Both the position numbers and the translations under genes were made by a program. Positions 7,527-11,886 of a stretch of DNA of 11,886 bases are shown piece after piece. The stretch is taken from the NCBI GenBank assembly GCA_003695505.1, contig RFIY01000203.1:1-11886 (forward strand), written 5' to 3'. Numbering within the stretch: the first letter of the stretch is position 1; every line of letters starts with the position of its first letter. The notes beneath the pieces are model-generated. The model did no database searches. It was not told where the DNA came from and worked only from the letters and a program-made list of their open reading frames with translations. Source of the stretch: Candidatus Dadabacteria bacterium. Lineage in GTDB: Bacteria > J088.

Positions 7527-8330
7527 TCGCTGCAGCGAATCGCTGTCTTCCTGGCGGCGGCTCGACTTTTCTTTCATCTGCCGCTCCACATCGCGGCGCT
7601 GCTTCTTGGGCAGATCATTGATCTTGGGCAGCGGCGGCAGCGCATCACTGGTTTCGGCGAGTGCGCCGTAGACCAGGCGCATGATGACCCGTCGTGCGCG
7701 CGCGACGTCATCTTCGGTGATCGGACGTCCCAGGCTGTGAAGCTCATCCGCAATGCGCTCGACGGCGGCGAGCAGCCCGACAAACAGTAGCGGATCGACC
7801 TTCTCGGTCTGGACGCGCTGGGCTTCTCGTTCGAAGAGGTCGAGAATCCGGGCCATCGTCGACATGCGGCGTTCCGAGAAATCGGAATCGGCGCGCATGG
7901 CTTCCTGACGCAGCACCCGCGCAACCGGACCGGTGGCGACATGCCAGCGCAAAAATGCGTCCACACAGCGCTCAATCTTCTCGATCGGGTCATCCACGCT
8001 GAGGATCGCGCTGCGGATCAGTTGCAGCAGCGATACATGCGAAATCTCATCGAGGGCATCGAAGACGTCTTCCTTGTTGCGGAAGAACCGGTAAAACGTC
8101 GGTCTGGAGATGCCGGCGGCATCGAGAATGTCTTCGACGCGCGTCGCGGCAAAGCCGAGGCGGCCAAATACGTCCGCAGCTCCTTGCAGGATGTTCATTC
8201 GAGAGTAGCTGCTCCGCCCCGCTTTTTTGGGCGCCTGGCGGCGGGAGCGGCGCTTCCGTGGTGTCTTCTGGTCGCTCTGGTCGGCGCTGGACGTTTCTCC
8301 CGGCGCTGCTTTGTTCTTGCGTTGGCCCAT
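7497..8330 (-). CDS. TetR-family transcriptional regulator with long basic tails
   Basis: The product has 277 residues from the ATG at 8330, which has AGGA nine bases upstream; the frame continues to 8489 but the added residues are cysteine-rich and unlike a TetR. Residues of about 45-95 are the TetR DNA-binding domain: NILQGAADVFGRLGFAATRVEDI, then the recognition helix region AAGISRPTFYRFFRNKEDVFDAL. The rest is the helical ligand-binding and dimer domain; its ligand cannot be predicted. Two features are unusual for the family: an N-terminal extension of about 44 residues rich in Lys, Arg and Ser (including TPRKRRSRRQAPKKAGR), and a charged C-terminal tail (KKQRRDVERQMKEKSSRRQ). It is divergent from the 79-residue protein and ABC1 kinase genes, whose promoter carries two inverted repeats, so it is the obvious candidate to bind them and to control itself. 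Confidence 0.9.
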   Translation of the reverse strand: MGQRKNKAAPGETSSADQSDQKTPRKRRSRRQAPKKAGRSSYSRMNILQGAADVFGRLGFAATRVEDILDAAGISRPTFYRFFRNKEDVFDALDEISHVSLLQLIRSAILSVDDPIEKIERCVDAFLRWHVATGPVARVLRQEAMRADSDFSERRMSTMARILDLFEREAQRVQTEKVDPLLFVGLLAAVERIADELHSLGRPITEDDVARARRVIMRLVYGALAETSDALPPLPKINDLPKKQRRDVERQMKEKSSRRQEDSDSLQRSLWLLDLDG

Positions 8331-8348
8331 CAGCGGTTTCCTGGCCGT

Positions 8349-8365
8349 GTTTGCGGTGTGCAAAC
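8349..8365. promoter_or_regulatory. Inverted repeat at the TetR gene's own promoter
   Basis: GTTTGC-GGTGT-GCAAAC is a perfect 6-bp-arm dyad with a 5-bp centre. On the minus strand TACAAT (8374-8369) ends three bases before it, so the dyad would cover the transcription start of the tetR-type gene and could be an autoregulatory operator. No good -35 accompanies the -10. Its half-site differs from the TAACA half-sites at 8595-8628, so it may bind something else. Confidence 0.4.
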
Positions 8366-8400
8366 GATATTGTAGCCCAAACGGCCCCGGAAACGGGCAT

Positions 8401-8460
8401 GTGTAACATAACGGAGTTGATAAAAATTTTGGTGTTAACTTTATGGTAAAGGAAAACACG
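8401..8460. other. AT-rich island with short dyad
   Basis: About two thirds of these 60 bases are A or T, in a window that is otherwise strongly GC-rich. It contains a run of AAAAATTTT (8422-8430), a GTGTTAAC segment carrying the TGTTA half-site at 8433-8437, and a 13-bp dyad CTTTA-TGG-TAAAG at 8439-8451. It may be a bent or easily melted segment, a nucleoid-protein site or part of a promoter. A plus-strand pair TTGATA (8417-8422) and TATGGT (8442-8447) is spaced 19 bp, too wide to be convincing. Confidence 0.35.
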
Positions 8461-8584
8461 GAGATCACCGAACAGATGCATTGCGTCAATTGCTGGCGCT
8501 GTAGAGGCCGACACCGTGAATAATGTCGATTATAAGCGCTTTAAGCCGGTTGCGCGATGCGTCAGCATGCACACAGCCCGCCGC

Positions 8585-8612
8585 TTGACAACCGTAACAC
8601 GTGTGTTATACT
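8585..8612 (+). promoter_or_regulatory. Near-consensus sigma70 promoter for the 79-aa protein and ABC1 kinase
   Basis: TTGACA at 8585-8590 is a perfect -35 element. TATACT at 8607-8612 is 5/6 of the -10 consensus, with a 16-bp spacer. It is the best promoter in the window. The start would lie near 8619, leaving a leader of about 50 bases with a hairpin and a full AAAGGAGG at 8658-8665, six bases before the ATG at 8672. A promoter and ribosome site this strong, combined with overlapping dyads, suggests a gene kept off by a repressor and expressed strongly when released. Confidence 0.75.
8595..8608. promoter_or_regulatory. Operator-like inverted repeat 1 (in -35/-10 spacer)
   Basis: TAACAC-GT-GTGTTA is a perfect dyad with 6-bp arms that fills most of the promoter spacer and enters the -10. 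Aligned on its centre it shares the half-site arrangement TAACA-N4-TGTTA with the next repeat. The divergent TetR protein is the likely binder, by position. Confidence 0.6.
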
Positions 8613-8628
8613 TAACACAAATGTTAAG
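8611..8628. promoter_or_regulatory. Operator-like inverted repeat 2 (over -10/+1)
   Basis: CTTAACA-CAAA-TGTTAAG is a perfect dyad with 7-bp arms and a 4-bp centre. It starts on the last bases of the -10 and covers the expected start site. Its centre is 18 bp from that of repeat 1, and both contain TAACA-N4-TGTTA in the same register. Two dimers could therefore sit side by side and block RNA polymerase. Confidence 0.62.
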
Positions 8629-8634
8629 GTTTGC

Positions 8635-8651
8635 GCCCGGCGACGCCGGGC
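8635..8651 (+). other. GC-rich hairpin in the mRNA leader
   Basis: GCCCGGC-GAC-GCCGGGC forms a perfect 7-bp stem with a 3-base loop, six bases before the AAAGGAGG at 8658. There is no following T-run, so it is not an intrinsic terminator. It could protect the 5' end of the mRNA or keep the ribosome site open. Confidence 0.45.
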
Positions 8652-8671
8652 ATTTCCAAAGGAGGCCAGAT

Positions 8672-8911
8672 ATGGCAACGACGGTATTCGACATCAATGG
8701 GAACCCCCGTGTCGTTGACTACGGACCGTACGACGAAGACGCAGATCGGCGCGAAGCCGTGCTTGAAGACTGGATGCAACGCCTGATGGAGCGACTCGTG
8801 ATGCCGTGGTATATGCCAGCGCTTCAGCGCGTCGAGCGAGAAGTCCGGTGCGCACGCACGGGCTGGGTTCGTCGCGGCGAAGATACTGGTGAGACGGCAG
8901 GCAGCGAATGA
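8672..8911 (+). CDS. Small protein of unknown function, coupled to ABC1 kinase
   Basis: The product has 79 residues. The ATG at 8672 is chosen over in-frame codons from 8516 because AAAGGAGG stands six bases before it and the promoter lies downstream of 8516. It begins MATTVFDINGNPRVVDYGPYDED, an acidic, glycine- and proline-containing head. A predicted amphipathic helix follows (EAVLEDWMQRLMERLVMPWYMPALQRVEREVR) with a central hydrophobic patch VMPWYMP, then a polar tail. There is no signal peptide and no full membrane span, though the WYMP segment could touch a membrane or a partner. The stop overlaps the kinase start as ATGA, so the two are made together. I recognise no family. Its strong ribosome site suggests that it is made in larger amounts than the kinase. 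Confidence 0.78.
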   Translation: MATTVFDINGNPRVVDYGPYDEDADRREAVLEDWMQRLMERLVMPWYMPALQRVEREVRCARTGWVRRGEDTGETAGSE

Positions 8912-10461
8912 GCGGGCCGGCCGATTCTGCGGTCCGCGGTATACGAATCAGTGCGCAAAACGGCACGGCGCGCGCGCGGGCGCGCGCCATCTGGGAAGAG
9001 GGCGAGGGCGCGGCGCGCATTGTTGCCGGCCTGGAGATCCTGCTCTCATCTATAGAGCAGGCGGTCTGGGACTTGCGCGAGGCCGTCGAGGAGGCGTGGG
9101 GTGCCGTTCGCGCCGAAGGGCTTCGTGCGCGCGAAGACCTCGCTGAGCTGGACCGGCAGACGCGCGACCTGGCCGCGGAGTTGACGCGCCTGCTCAGTGC
9201 ATCGCGCACCGTGGCGACGATCGTCGGCAGTTATCGCTGGCTATCGATTCGCGGCGCCTTCATGTCGCGGCGCGCCTACGCCCGGGCGGTGGAACGTACA
9301 CATCGGCGTAATGGCAAGCGATTCGTCAAGATGGCCAATCGGTTGCAGGGCGGCATCATCAAGATTGGCCAGATCCTGTCGGCGCGGTCGGATATTCTGC
9401 CGGAGGCCTTTGTTGCGCCGATGCGCGAACTGCAGGATCGGGTCGCGCCTTTCCCGTTCGAGGACGTACTCGACGTGTTGCGGCAGGAGTGGGGCGAGGA
9501 ACGGCTGTCACAGGTGGTGCTGTCGGCCGAGCCTGTCGCCGCGGCATCGATTGCCCAGGTCCATATCGCCCGTCTTGCCGACGGTCGCATGGCGGCGATC
9601 AAGGTGCAGCGTCCGGGTATTGCCACACTGCTGAAACACGATGTCGCCATTCTGCGGCGCATCGTCGACTCACTAAAGGTGTACCTGCCGGAAAGCGATA
9701 TCGACACGGTCGTCGACGAGATTGCCGAGCAGTTGCTCGCCGAGACCGACTTCGACCGCGAGCGGGTGATGCTGGAACGCGCTGCGACGGCGCTCGCCGG
9801 CGAACCGACCGTCTCTGTCCCTGAGGTCTATGGCGAATGGTGTACCGGGCGCTTGCTGGTCACCGAATTCATCGACGGCGCGCGCCTCGATGCTGCGCTG
9901 GCCGATGCAGCGGAGGCGGAGCGCAACCGGATTCTCAGGGATTTCGCCACGATCTACCTGAAGCAGATCCTCGAGTGGGGCTTTTTCCAGCCGGATACGC
10001 ATCCGGGGAACTTTCTCGTCGACCGCGAAGGCCGGCTGGTGTTGCTCGATTTCGGTTGCGTGCGTGAACTGGATGCGGCATTTCGTCGCGATCTCGCGCG
10101 GGTCCTCGAAGGATTCATTCGTGGAGACGACCAGGCAGCCGCGCAAGCGCTCGGCGATCTGGGCTTTGCCACCCGATCCGGTGATCTGACCGGCCTGATT
10201 CAGATGGTGCGGCAGGCGCTGGGCGGCCTGATTGCCGGCGGGTCGTCGGCTTGGGACGCCGAGGCGGTCAAGGCATCGATCGGACCGGCCATGGAGCAAC
10301 TGGCGGAGGATCCAGTGACGGCGATCCCTCGTGCGTTCGTGATGGTCGGGCGCGCATTGTCGACGATGGGTGGCGTATTTTTCGAACATCGGCCCGATCT
10401 GAACCCGTTCGAAGTCGCGCTGCCGGTGTTGACACGGGTTCTTGCCGGCAGCGCCGAGTAG
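8908..10461 (+). CDS. AarF/ABC1/UbiB-family atypical kinase
   Basis: The product has 517 residues with all ABC1 signature motifs. KIGQ (152-155, in [18 protein letters not shown]) is the family-specific KxGQ element; the alanine-rich nucleotide loop AAASIAQVH is at 211-219; Lys232 is in AAIKVQRPG; the ExD motif is Glu279-Thr-Asp281; the catalytic segment DTHPGN is at 363-368; the metal-binding DFG is at 381-383. Family members (UbiB, COQ8) bind ATP and support ubiquinone synthesis or lipid homeostasis, usually without proven protein-kinase activity. This one has an extra N-terminal region of about 100 residues, charged and helical (27-95), probably a coiled coil. It lacks the C-terminal membrane helices of true UbiB, so I do not call it ubiB. 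It starts in the ATGA overlap with the small upstream gene and is followed by a terminator. Confidence 0.93.
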   Translation: MSGPADSAVRGIRISAQNGTARARARAIWEEGEGAARIVAGLEILLSSIEQAVWDLREAVEEAWGAVRAEGLRAREDLAELDRQTRDLAAELTRLLSASRTVATIVGSYRWLSIRGAFMSRRAYARAVERTHRRNGKRFVKMANRLQGGIIKIGQILSARSDILPEAFVAPMRELQDRVAPFPFEDVLDVLRQEWGEERLSQVVLSAEPVAAASIAQVHIARLADGRMAAIKVQRPGIATLLKHDVAILRRIVDSLKVYLPESDIDTVVDEIAEQLLAETDFDRERVMLERAATALAGEPTVSVPEVYGEWCTGRLLVTEFIDGARLDAALADAAEAERNRILRDFATIYLKQILEWGFFQPDTHPGNFLVDREGRLVLLDFGCVRELDAAFRRDLARVLEGFIRGDDQAAAQALGDLGFATRSGDLTGLIQMVRQALGGLIAGGSSAWDAEAVKASIGPAMEQLAEDPVTAIPRAFVMVGRALSTMGGVFFEHRPDLNPFEVALPVLTRVLAGSAE

Positions 10462-10483
10462 GCTCACAGTTCGCCGATGCGTT

Positions 10484-10526
10484 GCCGCGCCGTGTGGCCC
10501 CGACGGGCCGCGCGGCGTTTGTTGTT
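10484..10526 (+). terminator. Probable intrinsic terminator after the ABC1 kinase
   Basis: GCCGCGC (10484-10490) pairs with GCGCGGC (10510-10516). Inside, GGCCC (10496-10500) pairs with GGGCC (10505-10509) around a CGAC loop, leaving a 5-base bulge CGTGT on the left arm. The T-rich stretch GTTTGTTGTT (10517-10526) follows at once. It begins 22 bases after the kinase stop and separates this unit from the tetR-R2lox unit. Confidence 0.65.
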
Positions 10527-10580
10527 CGGGACAGTCCGGGACGTCGGCCGCACAGACGCATCGGGCTGCTTCGGTTGCGG

Positions 10581-10620
10581 TTGCCGCTTTGCCGCGAATT
10601 GACTAGACTGACATGTCAGT
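10581..10620 (+). promoter_or_regulatory. Promoter and palindromic operator of the tetR-R2lox unit
   Basis: ACTGACATGTCAGT at 10607-10620 is a perfect 14-bp palindrome, a typical TetR-type operator. A candidate promoter TTGCCG (10581-10586) with TAGACT (10605-10610), spacer 18 bp, would place the palindrome over the -10 and start site; TTGACT at 10599-10604 is another possible -35. The dyad ends 23 bases before the regulator's ATG. It most likely binds the regulator encoded just downstream. Confidence 0.6.
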
Positions 10621-10643
10621 TCAATCCATGGAGCAGCCCCCCA

Positions 10644-11255
10644 ATGCGTGCCGAAGCACGACGACAACAGATTCTCGATGCCGCAACGGCCGCGTTCGCC
10701 GGGCTGGGCTATCAGCGCAGCAGCATCGCCGTGGTCTGCGAGCGGGCGGGCATCGCACGCGGAACGCTGTATCAGTATTTTCGCGACAAACAGGACCTGT
10801 TCCGGGCCGTGCTGGAGCAGTACAGTGCCCGCATCCGCGCGTTGGTTGCGCCTCCGACGTCCGATGAGCTGGCCACCGCCGACGTCGCGACGCTGATCCG
10901 TGATCGCCTGCGGGCGATCTTTGCCGAGATCGCGGCCGAGCGCGAAGTCTATCGGATCCTGTTCAATGAGGCGCGCGCGGCCGATGCGGAAACGCGGGAC
11001 CTCGTCGATCTCGTGCATCAACGCCTGATCGACCAGTTGCAGCAGACATTTTCCGCGCTCCGTGACCTCGGCGAGGCGCAGATCGATGACGCGCGCCTCG
11101 CCGCCGAGTTCGCGATCGGTGGCGTGCTGCAGATTGCCGCCAGCCACATTCTCAATGACGATTCACCGGTTGACGCGGACGCCCTGGCCGATGCCACGGC
11201 CCGCTTCGCCGTTCGCCTGATCCTGCCCCCGCTTTCCACTGGAGGAACGCCATGA
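10644..11255 (+). CDS. TetR/AcrR-family regulator of R2lox
   Basis: The product has 203 residues. The ATG at 10644 is chosen because GGAG stands about ten bases upstream and the sequence then begins at once with the TetR domain; the open frame further upstream overlaps the ABC1 kinase gene in another frame. Residues of about 8-55 are the DNA-binding domain (ILDAATAAFAGLGYQRSSI, then CERAGIARGTLYQYFRDKQDLFRAVL). The C-terminal part, about 60 to 195, is the helical ligand and dimer domain (EVYRILFNEARAADAETRDLV is typical). The stop overlaps the R2lox start as ATGA. It probably represses its own promoter through the palindrome at 10607-10620 and thereby the oxidase; the inducer is unknown, a fatty acid or related lipid being one guess from the R2lox ligand. 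Confidence 0.92.
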   Translation: MRAEARRQQILDAATAAFAGLGYQRSSIAVVCERAGIARGTLYQYFRDKQDLFRAVLEQYSARIRALVAPPTSDELATADVATLIRDRLRAIFAEIAAEREVYRILFNEARAADAETRDLVDLVHQRLIDQLQQTFSALRDLGEAQIDDARLAAEFAIGGVLQIAASHILNDDSPVDADALADATARFAVRLILPPLSTGGTP

Positions 11256-11886
11256 CGACCTATCGCCACGACGGCTTTGTGACCACGGGCGCGCGCCCGT
11301 TCCGCTATGACAGTTTTCCGATGCGTCTGTTTCAGAAGGCCAAGAAGCTCGGCGTCTGGGATCCGGCCGATATCGACTTTACGCCGGACCGGGAGCTCTG
11401 GCTGAACGAGGCGACCGAGGCGGACCGCGACGGCATGTTGCGGATCGTCTCGTCGTTCCAGGCGGGTGAAGAAGCGGTGACGCTCGATCTGTTGCCGTTG
11501 ATCCAGGCGGTCGCGCAGGAGGGCCGCATCGAAGACGAAATGTACCTGACGACGTTCCTGTTCGAAGAGGCGAAGCACGTCGAGTTTTTCCATCGCTGGT
11601 TCCGCGAGGTGCCGCAGGTTGATCTATCCACGCTCGGCGAACTGCATTCCCCGAACTACCGCAAGATCTTTTACGAGGAGCTGCCGCAGGCGCTGGGCGT
11701 GCTGCGCGACGACCCGTCACCGGCCAACCAGTTGCGCGCTTCGGTGACCTACAACATGATCGTCGAAGGCGTGCTGGCCGAAACCGGTTACTTTCTCTTC
11801 GACCTCGGTGCGCAGTTGCGTGGCGAAGACATCATGACCGGGATGCGTCAGGGGATCCAGAAGCTGCGCCAGGACGAATCACGCCA
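11252..11886 (+). CDS. R2-like ligand-binding oxidase (R2lox), 3' end outside window
   Basis: The first 211 residues of a ferritin-like di-metal protein, roughly two thirds of the usual length. A GGAGG at 11241-11245 precedes the ATG by six bases. The text matches R2lox closely (VWDPADIDFTPDR, FQAGEEAVTLD, DEMYLTTFLFEEAKHVEFF, IFYEELPQ, DPSPANQLRASVTYNMIVEG). The expected metal ligands are present: Glu73, Glu106, His109, Glu172 and Glu209; the last histidine (about 212) falls at the cut. Val76 and Tyr167, the pair that forms the valine-tyrosine ether cross-link in studied R2lox, are both kept. R2lox assembles a Mn/Fe centre and carries a long-chain fatty-acid-like ligand; its physiological reaction is unsettled. 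It is often mislabelled as ribonucleotide reductase beta (NrdB), but no nrdA is seen and the cross-link pair argues against that role. Confidence 0.93.
   Translation, partial: MTTYRHDGFVTTGARPFRYDSFPMRLFQKAKKLGVWDPADIDFTPDRELWLNEATEADRDGMLRIVSSFQAGEEAVTLDLLPLIQAVAQEGRIEDEMYLTTFLFEEAKHVEFFHRWFREVPQVDLSTLGELHSPNYRKIFYEELPQALGVLRDDPSPANQLRASVTYNMIVEGVLAETGYFLFDLGAQLRGEDIMTGMRQGIQKLRQDESR

Larger units (their letters stand above)
8331..8671. promoter_or_regulatory. 341-bp divergent regulatory region
   Basis: No gene is visible in this stretch. In order along the plus strand it holds an inverted repeat next to a minus-strand -10 (8349-8374), an AT-rich island (8401-8460), a further inverted repeat ATAAT-N4-ATTAT at 8520-8533 followed by the 8-bp palindrome AAGCGCTT, then the strong plus-strand promoter with two operator-like repeats (8585-8628), and a leader hairpin (8635-8651). 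The density of dyads is well above what I see elsewhere in the window. Confidence 0.6.

Noticed and set aside
8417-8447. A second plus-strand promoter TTGATA / TATGGT in the AT-rich island.
   Set aside because: The 19-bp spacer is too wide and a far better promoter lies at 8585-8612.
9673-10467. A 264-codon minus-strand open frame opposite the ABC1 kinase.
   Set aside because: It mirrors the conserved kinase motifs on the other strand and shows no family signature of its own.
10464-11147. A 227-codon minus-strand open frame opposite the second tetR gene.
   Set aside because: It is a shadow of the TetR coding frame, which has a clear DNA-binding domain, ribosome site and operator.
11252-11886. 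Ribonucleotide reductase small subunit NrdB.
   Set aside because: The sequence follows R2lox closely and keeps the Val76/Tyr167 cross-link pair; no nrdA lies next to it in the window.
1-11886. CRISPR arrays, tRNA or rRNA genes, insertion sequences, phage or att-like repeats.
   Set aside because: No regularly spaced repeats, cloverleaf-like sequences, transposase or integrase motifs, or paired terminal repeats were seen on reading both strands.

Overview
The window is GC-rich and tightly packed. Neighbouring genes often share a few bases at start/stop junctions or overlap tail to tail. The gene content points to a Gram-negative proteobacterium, most likely a gammaproteobacterium: succinylase-type lysine genes in the order dapC-dapD-dapE, a Tat-exported TPR-like protein, a probable outer-membrane barrel and E. 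coli-like promoters. I cannot name the genus.

Layout. (1) 1-768, the C-terminal part of an MFS transporter cut by the window edge. (2) 728-2165, minus strand, two overlapping genes of unknown function: a membrane-anchored protein followed by a secreted barrel-like protein whose signal peptide is encoded inside the 3' end of the first. (3) 2245-5707, plus strand, dapC, dapD, dapE and a 71-residue protein, which form the lysine/diaminopimelate branch. (4) 5725-6621, minus strand, a Tat-signal protein resembling the TRAP-transporter T component (TatT). (5) 6858-7526, a PlsC-type acyltransferase, convergent with (6) a TetR regulator at 7497-8330. (7) A 341-bp divergent regulatory region (8331-8671) with a near-consensus promoter overlaid by two operator-like inverted repeats that share one half-site. 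(8) 8672-10461, a 79-residue protein of unknown function translationally coupled to an AarF/ABC1/UbiB-type atypical kinase, closed by a probable intrinsic terminator. (9) 10644-11886, a second TetR regulator with a perfect 14-bp palindrome in its promoter region, translationally coupled to an R2-like ligand-binding oxidase (R2lox), which is truncated by the window end.

Regions 1 to 5 look like ordinary chromosome. The most interesting part is 6858-11886, where three protein families that act on, bind or are genetically tied to lipids (PlsC-like acyltransferase, ABC1 kinase, R2lox) lie beside two separately controlled TetR switches. The TetR-R2lox pair recalls Rv0232-Rv0233 of Mycobacterium tuberculosis. 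Whether these genes act together is inference. The promoter and operator structures and the catalytic motifs can be read directly from the sequence.
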